Positions 18,871 to 30,142 of a stretch of DNA of 54,031 nucleotides are shown piece after piece; the stretch's first letter is position 1, and the number at the start of each line of letters is the position of its first letter. The stretch is from Micractinium sp. NFX-FRZ. Lineage: Eukaryota > Chlorophyta > Trebouxiophyceae > Chlorellales > Chlorellaceae. The notes beneath the pieces were generated by a model. That model worked only from the letters and a program-made list of their open reading frames with translations. It ran no database searches and was not told the DNA's origin. Position numbers and translations under genes: made by a program. The DNA lies in the NCBI GenBank assembly GCA_029339195.1, contig JAPTJF010000430.1:1-54031 (forward strand), in the 5' to 3' direction.

Positions 18871-21800
18871 TCAGCTGAAGTTGGCCTTGAGCTGCGCCGC
18901 CGTCTCGTTCTCCCCCTTGAAACCATAGTCCTTGGTGCGGTTGAACCGCCAGAACGAGTTCTCCCCAGGCAGGGCGCCCAGCTCTGCAGACGGGCGGAGG
19001 GCGGGGGGCAGGGCAGCACCATGCTTGTGTTCAGAAGGGCGTTTGAAGTGTGATGGGTGCTGGAGCCCACGGCGTTGGCTCGCCCACGACGGCTGCCGCG
19101 GCTGTGCGAACAGGCGGGCAGGAAGATAGAGAGTGTGCGTGTGTGCACAGGTGGGTGGATGCCAGCACAACGCCCCCCAGCTGTGCCCGCAGCAGCTATA
19201 AAGCAGAAGCATCCCGCCCCCGGTTCCACTCGCAACAATTCCCACAGCACTTGAGTGCCCCCCAAACAATGCACGTGATGGTGCCACCCACCCGCAAACT
19301 CTGCCGCAAAGTTGTCGAAGTTTTGTTCCACTTGGGAGATGGAGAAGTAGTTGGAGGAGAACTGGGAGTTGAGGAGCATGCCTGCAGCAGCGGCAGCAGC
19401 ACAGGTAGACATGGCGCAAGGGATGGGGGAGGGGTGTCAAGGTGCACCAGTGGTCGGAGGAGAAAGCGTTAACCGGCACGCCCTCAGGTTTGTGGGAGAG
19501 TGCTGCAGTCAGTGCGCGCTGCAGGCGGCTCACGCTGCCTCGCAGCCCCCAGATGCACAGGCACGCTGAGCACAGCGGCTGCCCTCGCGGGCCTGCCCAC
19601 ACTGCCCGCACCTTCCGTCTGGCGCGGCACCTTGCGCTTCAGCAGGAACGCAAACACGCGCTCCACGGTGCCCTGCAGGGGGCAAAACACAGGCAGGGAG
19701 GTTGAAATCGCGGAAGAAATGGTGCGGTTTGGTGCACGAGGGACACACACACACCTGCATACAGCCCACGGTGCCCTGCCGTTTGCCCCTCCTTAACCCA
19801 CCTCGGGCTCGATGCCCAGAGGCTCGTAATAGTCCTTGCCCACAATCACGCGGTGCTGCGTCTCCTTGTCCTGCAATGTCGGGGCGCAGAATGCAGGAGG
19901 GTGAGGGTCAGGACAGAATGCAGGGCGGGACGTCAATGCAACGCAGGGCAGGCGGGGTGATGCAACCTAGCCACAAATTGGTTTGGTTCAAGCCAGATGG
20001 AAGATGTGGGACTTAACACACGAATGCGGTCTGACTCCGGCTCTTAACCCCATGGGCCCGACCTGGCTCGCATCCCAATCGGGCCCACCGGGAACCAGCC
20101 CCCCACGGGCCCACCTGGAAAGTGACGGACACATCAAACATCCACCCGCCGTTGGTCTGGTAGGCATTCTTGAAGAAGAGGTCAAAGGTGGCGGGGGCGC
20201 CGTCCACCTCAAACGACAGTGTGCTGCGGGTAGAATGGGCACCATAGGGGTGTGTGAAAACGATACATACACACACACACACACACTGGTGCACTCCCAA
20301 GGGCCGCCTGGCTGTGTCATCATGCCTTGCGGTGGAAAGCTGAGAGACGCAGACTAGACGAGCGTGCCGCAGTTGAGCTGGTGTCAAGTGCCGCGCTTGC
20401 GCTGCCGCCACAATGTGCCTCGCGCTGCTCCGGCTGCGCCTCAGCCCCCGGGTGCTGCCCTGCCCTGCCTTGCCCTGGCGCATGCATTCAACCAGCCAGT
20501 GAACACGAGACAAGGAAGCAGCAAAGAGGCGGTGGCCCCCTCACCGTGTCGACTTGGCGATGGTCTCTGCCGCCAGGCGCTGCCGCTCGAGCTCCTCTGG
20601 GTCGAGGGCGGCAGCCGGCAGGAAGTCCACCTGTGTGTGGGGAAGAAGCACACAACACATGGCGTTTGTTGTTTCAATACGAAGGCTGCGGGCTGCAGGT
20701 GGGGGGTTTGCAGCGCCGCAGGCGGGGGGTGCACCCAGCCGCAAGGACGCGTGCACTGCAGTCAACAGCAGCCCCACCACCCACCTGGCAAAAAGGCAAG
20801 TGCGGTCGTCCCACCCACCCTGCTGGCCATCCACCTCTGGTAACAAGGCCATGCTGCCCTGGCCATCCCCTCTGCTAACAAGGCAATGCTGCCCTGGTCA
20901 GCCAAGAGCAGCCCGCCTCACCTTGCCCTCCGCCAGCAGGTCGGCGCTGGCGATGAACTCCTCCTTGCACCCCCGCAGCTTCATGCGCCCCTGCAGCTCC
21001 TTGGCCAGCTCGGCGGCGGCTGCCGCCTTGCCGCGCTCGCTGATGGAGAAGGCGTCCAGAGGGTTCTGCCACTGGTCGCGCTCGTGGGGCACTGCCGGGT
21101 GGGAGGGAGGGGGCATGATGTTCTTTGTCAGGACAAGACGTGAGGGCTGGCTGATCCAGGGGGTTCTGCCACTGGTCACGCTGCGCGTGGGGCGCGGTGG
21201 GAAGGGCAGTGAGGAGCACATGTAAAGGGCAGGAGCGAAGCGGGCACAAGAAACAAGCGCTGGCTCATCCAGCGGGGTGTTGCCACTGGTCGAGCTCGTG
21301 GGCGAGGACGGGCGCAGAAGGGCGGGGGAGGGGCGGGGAAAGGAGGGGCAGGACGTGGGGGAGGCAAGGCAGCAGGTGGTGCTGGGGGGCAGTAGTGAGC
21401 GGGGAGGCCGGCAGTGCCACAGCGTACTGTCTCAGCACCACGAGCAGGCTGCGCAAGGCCGGCACACCGCCACTCCGTGCAAGGCATGCCGCTCCTCCAC
21501 CCACCACCCACCCCACACGCATGTACACACTCACGCTTGTTGCCGGGCGGCGGGCCGTAGTTTGCGTCAAACCAGGCCGACCTCACCGCCAGCATCTCCG
21601 CCTGGTCCAGCTTGGGCAGGTGCAGTGCCCTGTGCGGGCGGAACAAGAAGAAGAAGCAATTCGTGTCAGTAAAGCCGTTATGGCCTAAACAGCCAGGCTG
21701 TTGGCTGCGGCAAGTGCAGGGCCCAGCACAGGTGGCACACCAACCCCACAGGAAGCTTCAAGACACGCTACCTGAGGAGACGCTGGGTGTGCGCAGGAAC

Positions 21801-22997
21801 CCCACCTGACACATGCCCGCCTTCCCCCGCCACGCCGGGCCCCAAGACGTGCCGCAAGCCTCCCAACTTCCCCAGAGCACCCGCTGCGCCGCACCACACC
21901 TTGCCTCACCACTTGTCCATCGGCCCGCCCCACTTCCCCATCCTCCTCCCCGCCCCGAACCCGCCCCTCACTTGCAGTAGTGCACCATCTCCGTGGTTGC
22001 TGGCACTGCTGCGTCGCACCGATCGCCACCCACCGCAACACCAGCACTGGCACATCGCAACAGAGGGAGCCCAAAACCTCCCCTCCCCGCCCCGCCCCGC
22101 CCCGCCCACTTGCTCCCCACTTCCCTGCCCCGCCCCCTCACTTGTAGTAGTGCGCCTTCTCGGGGCGCCGGCTGAACAGCGTGCGCAGCGTGTCGCGCAG
22201 GCCCTTGGAGAAGCCGACGTACTGCAGGGTGCGGGCGTCGTCGTACACGCCAAACACCGTGGCCTGCGGGGGGAGTGCAAGGTGCGAGATGGTGCGTGTG
22301 AGTGGTGCGTGCTCCGTGATGAGCGGCCCTTGGAGATGCCCCCCCACACCTCCACCCCACCCAAATCCAGCAAACACCGTGGACGGTGCGGGATTCCAGC
22401 CAGCCAGCAAGAGGGAATAATTGAGGGGTGGAGTGTGGGCCCTGAATCGAGGTGAGACGCAGGGGCTCGGCCAAGGCGGTAAGCGGCGCAGGGGGGAGTG
22501 AGGAGCAGAGGCATTGCTCGTCGGCTGACAGCGCACCAGGCCGCCCGGAACCGACCTGCCCCCCCGCCCGCCCCCGCACCTCGGTGCCCTCCGGAATGTC
22601 TGGGGACACAAAGCCCTGCACAGTCAGCACTGGGTAAAACTCCAGGCTAGCCAGCGGGGTGGGTGCTGCCGAGGAGGCGGCTGCGTGCACCGCCGGCGAG
22701 CGGGCGCTGCGGCGCCGCTGCTGCCGCGCCGCCGTGGCTGCCAGCCAGGGCTGCTGCTGGGGCTGCCGCGCTGCGCAGGTTCTGCCCACCGGCCGGCCCG
22801 CAAAGCTGGTGTGGCTTGCGGCGGGCGAGCGGCGGCAGGCAGCGGCGGCGGGCCGTGCCGGCGGGCAGCTGCAGGCAGGGGAGAATAAGTGTGTGAGCAT
22901 CCCGCTACTCGATGCTTGCCCTCAGGACACCCGATCGTGCGCTCCCTCACCTGCCGCAGCTTCTGCTGCCGACGGCTAGCGGAGCCATGTGCACCAT
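18871..22997 (-). CDS. Plastid-type GIY-YIG domain protein (GRXS16 N-terminal-like)
   Basis: Eleven exons: 22997-22951, 22868-22580, 22263-22142, 21629-21535, 21091-20922, 20630-20545, 20223-20115, 19870-19802, 19672-19612, 19381-19292, 18983-18871; all phases agree, 416 residues. Residues 1-~85 are Ala/Arg/Ser-rich, like a chloroplast transit peptide. Residues ~113-185 contain GVYDDARTLQYVGFSKGL, with GVY and YVG spaced as in the GIY-YIG fold, and then NYGPPPGNK, as in the N-terminal endonuclease-like domain of plant GRXS16. No glutaredoxin CGFS follows. Instead there is a ~230-residue region (FSISERGKAAAAAELAKELQ, WMFDVSVTFQDKETQHRVIV, NSFWRFNRTKDYGFKGENE) that I do not recognise. A plastid role is inferred from the transit peptide and the domain's known company. 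Introns 2, 3 and 4 contain degenerate copies of exon 3 and exon 5 borders. Confidence 0.83.
22085..22107 (-). repeat. G-quadruplex-capable tract
   Basis: Repeated ccccg units on the plus strand give four or more GGGG runs separated by one C on the coding (minus) strand, inside intron 3 of the GIY-YIG gene. Confidence 0.7.
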
Positions 22998-23785
22998 AAC
23001 CTGCAAAGGGAAGCGCGGCACCCGGGGAGCTGAGCTCAAAGGTTTGTAGACATCATACAGGACCAACGAATTGCGTTGGTCGGGGCTTGGGCGGCGCACC
23101 TGCGCCACGGCGTGCGTTTGGAGCGGCTGCTGAGGGTTTGCGTGGCGCCGCTATGCCTGGTAACTCTGAGGGGTTGGTGGATAGTGGTCACAAGCAAAGC
23201 TCGGCGTTTGCGTGTGGGTCACTGCGGATGGCGCATCCTTGCCAGCAGGGCGCTAGCGGGACGCCGAGACCGCTTGTGATCTTGCGGACCACCAGGGCGC
23301 CAACAGTGCAAAGTGCAGTGGATATATTTCGCTTTACAACCACAACTGCAAGGCGGTGGAGACAGACCAATTTGCTGAGGCTGCCGCCGCCCTGCGCAGG
23401 TTGGGCAGGCAAGCCCTGGCTGCAGCGAAGGCGCCGGACTTTGGACGCGGCTCCTTTCGCAACTGCATCCTCACTCAGATTGCCTAGCTTGCAAGGTGTG
23501 GCTTACAGTCTGCGTAAATACATGCAAGAACCAGCACAACAAATTGCAGCGCACACCAAACCACCGCAGGCAGCGGCCCACGGTGGAGGCGTGCCACCGA
23601 CAAGAGCCACCCAGAGCAGCGTCCTTGCGAATGCAGCACCTTGAGTGGCAGCATCCCCGGTGCGCTGCTGCATCCCCTGCCCTGCCTGCCTCCGCTCACA
23701 GCCGCGGCACAGCACCAGCGCTGCCGTCCACACCCACTGGGGCATCCTGCTGCCGCCGCCAACAGACGCAATCTGATCCACCGTA
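22998..23785. other. Intergenic between two minus-strand genes
   Basis: Promoter side of the GIY-YIG gene and 3' flank of the AAR2 gene. No coding exon recognised. Confidence 0.6.
23513..23517 (-). promoter_or_regulatory. TGTAA polyadenylation signal (AAR2)
   Basis: TGTAA on the minus strand about 270 bases past the AAR2 stop, in a position typical for green-algal 3' untranslated regions. Confidence 0.5.
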
Positions 23786-26700
23786 TCACAGCCCCAGTGC
23801 TGCAGCCGCATCTTCCGGCAGCAGCCCGTCGAGGTCCACCACCACCGGCGCATCCTCATCCTCCCCGCTGTCATCCAGATCCGTCACAATCTGCACCCCC
23901 CACCCCAGCGTGCGCTGCAGCACGCCGCTCACCGCCGCGGCCTGCGGGGCGGGGGACGGAGGGAGAGCGGGGGCGGCGCAGTAGGCAGAAGTAGTGAGGC
24001 TCCCAGGGCTGAAAGTCTGTGGTGATTGCGCCAAGTAAGAGCACGAGGCACGCCGCAAGCACTCGGCTGGCCCGCCCTGCCGACCGTGTACACCTGCCCA
24101 CCTGCCGGCACTCTTCCACACCACAGCTTCGCCCCACAGTAATCCTCCTCTTCATCAAGCCCCAAAGTCCCCCCTTGTTCAAGCAACTCAGCCCTACGGG
24201 TGCGCACCTGCTCTGCCAGCGCGGGTGCCACGTGGGTGCGCTCCTCATGCAGCATCTGGAAGAACTGGGTTGCAATCCTGAACAGCGTGGGGTGAAGAAA
24301 GGAAGAAAGAAAGAGAGCAAGTTGACAGGAGCAGTTGGCACCCGCTAGGAAGCTAGCACAGGCGCCGCCCCCCTTGGCCTACACAACCATGACAGGAGGC
24401 TAGGTCAGCTCATGACTTTTCAACAAACAATACAGCTTTTCCTGGCCCAACACGCTGTCCCGGAGGCAACCCTGCGCAGGCAGCTGGCTCTGAGAGGAGC
24501 CCACCACACAAAGCTCGCAAGGCTTGCTGGACCGTACCTGCGCAGGAAGCTGTCCTGCAGCAGCTCATCCACCAGCGGCTCGCCCAGCGGCTGCGCCTGC
24601 GACGACTTGGGCTTGCCCTGGGGGAGGCGAAGGGGCAGAGGGGGAAGTGCAGGGTGGGAGGGGTGGGTGCAAGTACCCAGGGCACCGTACCCTCAGTGCC
24701 CTTGCATTCCCCACCTCGTGAGCCCCCTCTCCCCCTCCACTGCACCCCGCCTCACCGGCGCCAGGCTGTGCGCCAGCTGCGAGTGCAGCGCCCGCAGGAA
24801 AGCGGTGAACAGGGCGCAGCGCGGTCCCAGGGGCGCCTCGTCGCAACCAAACATGAGGCACAGGAAGGCCTTCCACTGGGCAAACCCCTCCAGGGACTGG
24901 CCCAGCAGGAAGGCCAGGAAGGAGAACTGAAATTCGCCTGTGGGGCATGACGGGGCGGAGGGAGGGCGGAAAATGTGAGGGCACATTAATTGTGCACATG
25001 CAGCATGCTACCTGTGCACCACAGCTTGCAGCAGGAGGCACAGGCCGGCCAGCTGCTGCCCTTGCAGCCCGCCCATGCTCCTCGCGCTGCCCATGTGCAG
25101 TGGCGCTGCCAGCAGTACGGGTGGTGCGCACCCAGGAATGCCTCCTCGTCTCCCTTGTACCGCTGCACCAGTATCTCCTCCAGCACCCGTGACTTGTCCA
25201 GATTCAGGGCTGCAGAGTGGCAGTGAGAAAGGAAGCGAGGGAGGGAGGGAGCAAGGGAGGGGGGAGCAGGCATGCGGGTAAGGACCCCCAGGGCTACATT
25301 CGCAATGAGGCACGGAGGGAGGGGGTGGCAGACATGGCAGGATTTCCATTGGCGGAGCGGAGGTGCAGGCAGGCAGGCAGGCAGGCAGCGGGCCCCGTGC
25401 CTGCAGCTGCCTACGCCCGTCTGACACCTCATAGCTGCAGATCCCAGGGCACAGGCACGAGCTCACCCCGCCCCGCCCCATCCACCTGTCAGCTCCTCCG
25501 GCGTCAGCCCGCCCCGCTTGACCAGGCGGGGCAGCGGCGTGTAGAAGCAGCGCCCCGCGTGCGGCGCCGCCGCCCACCGCCCTCCCTCGCCCTGCTGCCC
25601 CTGCTGCGCCTGCTGCTCTCCAGAGCCCGCGGCCGCGCCGGCGGTGGGCTGCTGGTCCGCCTGCATGCCCTCCGCCCCCGCCTCCCCCTCCTGGCCGCCA
25701 CCCAGCTCCACCCCTGCTGCCGCCGCCGCATCAGCAGCGGCGGCTGCGGCCTTCGCCTCACGCCCCTGCTGCAACTGCGCGTACAGCGCCTCTTCGGCGG
25801 CTGTTGCCGGGCGGAGGGCAGCTGGATCTGCCTCAGCTAGGACATTCAAGTTGCCCCCCACCGGCTGCAGGGTGTCGACAACAGCGGCGCTGACGTGGCA
25901 GGACAGCTGGCGCCAGGTGTTGTAGGAGGACAGGTCGTAGGGCGCCAGGTGGCGGTCCAGCTGGAAGCCGCGCACAGCGTGGGCGTAACGCTCTGCCTGC
26001 ACAGGGGGTACGGTGAGCGAGGGCCCTTGATGTGTTGGGGTGTCGACGTGTTGTGGTGGTGTGTCGATGTGTAGGGCGCAGGGGAAGGCGTGCACAGCAA
26101 GAGCTCATCGCTTCAATGCCCACGCCATGTGCCCATACCCCCGAGTTCGGCACACCAATGCACCCACATGTGCCTGCACCCTGCCCGGCCTGCCATCTTC
26201 CTGCCCCCAGCCTGCCTGCCTGCTCCCACCCAAACACTCCCCTCCCCAAACACACACACACACAAACCACTCTTGTACCCTTCACTCCTCGCACCTCGTC
26301 TTCGTCAGCGAGCTCTTCCAGCACCTCATTGGGCCCATTCCACTTGCGCACAACGACCTGCAGTGGCACCAGCGAGCAACTGAGTACGCTGGTTGGGGTG
26401 GTACACTGCAGGGGTGCAGGGCGGGGGGAGGGGGGTGAGGAGCCAGCGGCGGCATCCAACAGTGCAGGTGGGCACAGGAAGGAGGGCCGGCCGCGCGGGG
26501 TAACACGGACTGCAAATTCCGCACCCAGAGTGCATGGCAGAGCAGCTGAGGCCAAATGCCCAAGAAGGGCAGTCGCTCTGCAGGCAGCGGGCCGCAACAG
26601 CCGACAGTGCCCCGATCCACACCAGCGCCGCGCACCTGCTCAGCCCTTGCTGCTGCACATTCTACTGACTCCTAGCTAGAGCATCCCTGTTTCTTTAGGA

Positions 26701-27147
26701 TTCAACGGTACACCTGTACATGCGTTGCTCACCTGCCCCGCTTTGACGGTAATAAAGAAGCTTGTTGTGGGCCCAAAGTCGCCGTGGCCGCTGGAGGCGT
26801 TGTAGGAGATGAGGTGGGTGCCTGGCGGCACCATCTTGACGCCCTTGAACTGCGGCCCCACCAGGAAAGTCTGTGCCATGGGGGGTGCACGCGTAGGATC
26901 ATTGGGCGGCAGGTAGCAGCGGTGAGCGGCGGCAGTGGCGGCGCAGTGGGCAGCAGCGAGCGGCAGCGGTGAGCAGCGCCAGCGGCTCGCTCTGTTGATT
27001 ACAAACGATTCTCCGCCATCTCACCTGCTGGTCAACGCCGACCGCCGTGTTTTCGGGCACGTCCAGCAGCAGGATGGTGCCGCCCCGCTGTGCCAGCTCG
27101 CGCGCCGACTCGGGAGTGAGCTTCACAGTATAAGGAGCGGATGCCAT
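23786..27147 (-). CDS. AAR2: AAR2 splicing factor (U5 snRNP assembly)
   Basis: Nine exons with matching phases: 27147-27025, 26870-26733, 26357-26295, 25996-25486, 25209-25132, 24937-24756, 24617-24538, 24277-24208, 23941-23786; 466 residues. AAR2 holds PRP8 in an inactive U5 snRNP precursor until BRR2 replaces it. Residues 1-108 form the N-terminal beta domain, with GGTILLLDVPENTAVGVD, then FKGVKMVPPGTHLISYNASS, FGPTTSFFITVKAGQVVVRK and WNGPNEVLEE, all diagnostic. The helical C-terminal domain includes LDKSRVLEEILVQRYKGDEE and FQFSFLAFLLGQSLEGFAQW. Exon 4 adds an Ala/Gly/Gln/Glu-rich insert (residues ~175-255), making the protein longer than the usual ~380-400. The end is acidic (DDSGEDEDAPVVVDLDG). 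Start chosen as the first ATG before the conserved N-terminus. A GCAG tetranucleotide repeat lies in intron 4. Confidence 0.95.
25366..25389. repeat. GCAG tetranucleotide microsatellite
   Basis: Six tandem GCAG units in intron 4 of AAR2. Confidence 0.9.
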
Positions 27148-28263
27148 GGTGAACTGGCCGACGGGAGAGTGCTGGGGAGCACAGGCGGCGCCAAGCTGTA
27201 GGCGGCGGCTGCCGGGCGGGCGGCAGCGCTCACGCCGTGGCGGGGAATACTATTCCTGAGCGTGAGCACAATTGACCTGGTTGTAGCACGCGTGTGCTTG
27301 ACTTGCACCACCTGGGCCCGTCAGCCGGTTCAATAAGCTGCTCTTGTGTTTGAAATGTCAAACATTTGGGCACAAAATGTCAGGAGGGACTGCGAGCCTG
27401 CTGAGAACAAACGCTCACGCCTTCAAGCTGCTCGTCCACCTGCTGCCGCCCTGCATCTTGACTGCCACTTCAGTGTGCCCAGTACGCAGGCCATGCCGAA
27501 TGTTGCACACACTTCTTGGTGCCTGCTGTGCTGCGCCACAACCTGCCGACATCACCGTATGAGAGCAAACAAGTGGGCTTGCTGGGGAGGCTCAAACATT
27601 ATAAGCCAGCTGCGCTGGTTGGCCCATGCAAGCCGCGCGAGGAGTTCGCTTTGCAATCAGCACAGCAGTCCCCAACCACCACACCCGGAGCGCATCCCAG
27701 CGGTGTAAGACGCTAGCAAGAGGTTCAGGCGTCAACGGCAGTACCGGAACCCCCACCCAAGGTCTGCCATGTGGAACAAGCAGTGCAAGTTTGTCTGCAA
27801 AGCTTCACAACGAAGAAGTGAAGACGCATTGCAAGCCGAACACACACACAAGCCGAACACACACAGTCCAAACCCAGGACCTGCCGCCATGGTGCGGTGC
27901 CGCCGGTTGCGTCTGGACGGCGCCCTGCAGGGTGCCAAGCCTGCCGATACATCCGGGTCGCCTCAGTCACGCTGGAAATATCCGATTCGCGCTACTAATG
28001 TGTGGACACTGCCCGTGACCAGCATAGTGGCCGCAGGCCTACTTGCGATGGGGCTCGTGGGGTGCTCTTCCCAAAGCTACCTGGGCGCGCAAATCGTCGC
28101 AACGAGTGAAGCAGATGCAGAATGGAGGCTGCGATGGCCTGTCCGTTGAGTTTTTCGGGGAAGAAACTCGCTTATCCTGACCCCCTCCCATGCAAGCCCC
28201 CCTCGCCCGCCTGCACCACGCCCATTCTGCTCTGCCCTTCACCCCATCAACTCAGTAGGCACA
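27148..28263. other. Divergent intergenic region between AAR2 and PETN
   Basis: About 1.1 kb upstream of both a minus-strand and a plus-strand gene, so it should contain both promoters. No coding exon is supported; plus-strand frames here lack domains and codon-like regularity. Confidence 0.6.
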
Positions 28264-29079
28264 ATGGTGGCTGTGGCGGCTCTGCAGAAGACCTGCGCGC
28301 TCCCCCAGCGCCAGGCGGCCCTTGCGCCCCGCGCCGCCCGTGTGCAGGCTGTGCGCGTGCAGGCTGTGAAGCAGGAGCAGAAGGTGCGCCAGATGTGACG
28401 CCCAGCACGTGGGCTCAGAGGCGGCTGGGCCTCCTACCACAGCGGCTGATGCTGCGGGCGTCTCCACGATCGCCTGGCTGCCGCGGGGCGCTGCGCGATG
28501 AGGCGATGTGCATCAGTGGAGCTTTGGCAGCAGGCGCTGGCGGCAATGAGCCAGGGCTGTTGCCAGCCTGCTGACGCGCCCCTGCTCGCCACCGCCTCCC
28601 CGCCCGTTTGAGCGCCCCCTTTCTGCAGGCTGCCGCCGTGGCTGCCATCTCCGCTGCTGCTCTGGCCATCGCGCCCGCTGCTCAGGCTGCGCAGGAGGCG
28701 ATGATGGTGGCTGAGGTGAGCCCTCTTGCCAGATGGGACAGCCCCGTCGCGGCCGCCAAATACAAACCCCGTCGTGGTAGTGCCATCTGTTTGCCCCCAA
28801 GCTCGACAGCCCCAATCAGCCCATGCTTCCCCGCAGCAGCAGTGAACAGAGCAGCAATCGCCATGCGGCACTTGCCAGACCTTTGTTTCTAGCAGCGCAC
28901 CGCAGCAGCCCCCGTGCTCCAATCCTGCTCGCCTTCTAACCCACCGTGCTCTGCCCGCCCCCGCTTTGCCCCGCCTCGTGCAGGGTGAGCCCCTGATTGT
29001 CCAGCTTGGCTGGGCCGCCACCGCTGTCATGTTCTCCTTCTCCCTCTCCCTGGTGGTGTGGGGCCGCTCCGGCCTCTAA
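28264..29079 (+). CDS. PETN: Cytochrome b6f complex subunit PetN, nuclear-encoded precursor
   Basis: Three phase-0 exons: 28264-28383, 28629-28715, 28984-29079; 100 residues. PetN is a single-helix small subunit of the thylakoid cytochrome b6f complex, needed for its stability. The last exon encodes the whole mature peptide: [20 protein letters not shown] then WGRSGL, the classic PetN sequence. Exon 1 ([20 protein letters not shown]...) is a stromal transit peptide rich in Ala, Arg and Gln. Exon 2 is a hydrophobic Ala-rich stretch ending [10 protein letters not shown], like a thylakoid signal with an AxA processing site, so the precursor appears bipartite. Land plants keep petN in the plastid; Chlamydomonas has it in the nucleus, as here. 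A TGTAA signal follows at 29328. Confidence 0.95.
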
Positions 29080-29327
29080 GCTGCTGGGCCCGTCCGGCCA
29101 CAGCAGCGCTCACAGCGCACCAGCAGCTCGGCGCCTGTGGCGCCCTGAGCAGCAGCAGCCAGCGCTAGGCGGCCAGCCGCCCCATGCCTCCCGCATGCCC
29201 GGCAGCTTGTGTATCCTCCTCCCGAGAAGAGCAGCAGCAGCAGCATTCATTCTTTTTTATTTTCACCCGCACCCCATGACGTTTGGCTGGCTCCCACCCA
29301 GCCCAGAGAACCCGCCTCTGAGTGGCG

Positions 29328-29332
29328 TGTAA
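29328..29332 (+). promoter_or_regulatory. TGTAA polyadenylation signal (PETN)
   Basis: TGTAA about 250 bases past the PETN stop on the sense strand. Confidence 0.55.
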
Positions 29333-29612
29333 ACGCGCATCCCCCGAGCGCTACTTTCCCTAAGTGGCAGGGCTTCAACGATCGGATGCGCAGCCAATCA
29401 GTGCAGGGCTGTGGCTGCAGGGCTGCAGGGCTGTGCGAGCGGAGAGAGCAGAGGCAGCTTGGGGCGGACGCTGGGGTGCAGCGGCATGTGGGTCGCTCGG
29501 ATGCATGCTCAACACACCACAGCAGCCTGGCCAGACTGTGATTACTAGACACTGTGTCTAACGGCACTGCGGGGGTGCTGTTGGTAGGCGGACTGAGCAG
29601 CAGCGGATTCAT

Positions 29613-29617
29613 TTACA
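29613..29617 (-). promoter_or_regulatory. TGTAA polyadenylation signal (EYA)
   Basis: TGTAA on the minus strand about 530 bases past the EYA stop; assignment is by position. Confidence 0.45.
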
Positions 29618-30104
29618 AAGGTGGGGGGCGTCTGTGGGAGGGACGCTGTCGGGCGTATCCGGCTCTCGGTGGTGCAAAAGGCACTGTGGTGGTCAGAGGG
29701 TGAGGGCTGAGAAGGCTCGCCTGTCAAAAAGGGGGATGGCGGTGGAACACTCTCAAATTCGGACAGGTAGGTGCAAGGGGAGGGAAGCAGAAGAAACACG
29801 CTAAGCCAAGTGCAAAATGAGAGGGCCGTGCAATACGGGTCAGTGTGGATGTTCAGGAGTGGTTCAGGTGGTTTGTGGGAGGGTGGAGGTTCAGGGGGCA
29901 TCACTCAAAAAAGGCGCTCAACGCTCGTGAGACCACTCAACTGCTGCTGCTGCCCTGCTGCTGCTACTGGTGGTGCCGACGGGTCCGCACCCAGCGCCTG
30001 CGGCAAACCACAGCGGCTGCGGGTATTGGGGATGATACAGATACTGCGGGCTCCCTTGCTGGCAGGCTGCCGCACATGGCCAGGACGGCACCCTGTCACC
30101 TGCC

Positions 30105-30134
30105 TGCCTGCCTGCCTGCCTGCTTGCCTGCCTG
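30105..30134. repeat. CCTG tetranucleotide microsatellite
   Basis: Seven or so CCTG units with one CTTG interruption, nine bases beyond the EYA stop codon at 30143. Confidence 0.85.
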
Positions 30135-30142
30135 CTGCCAGC

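Larger units (their letters stand above)
29080..30142. other. Convergent intergenic region
   Basis: Holds the 3' flanks of PETN (plus) and the EYA gene (minus). No coding exon recognised. A CCTG tetranucleotide run at 30105-30134 lies just past the EYA stop codon. Confidence 0.6.

Noticed and set aside
27626..28150. Plus-strand frames upstream of PETN as an extra gene
   Set aside because: No recognisable domain or splice pattern; better explained as the divergent promoter region.
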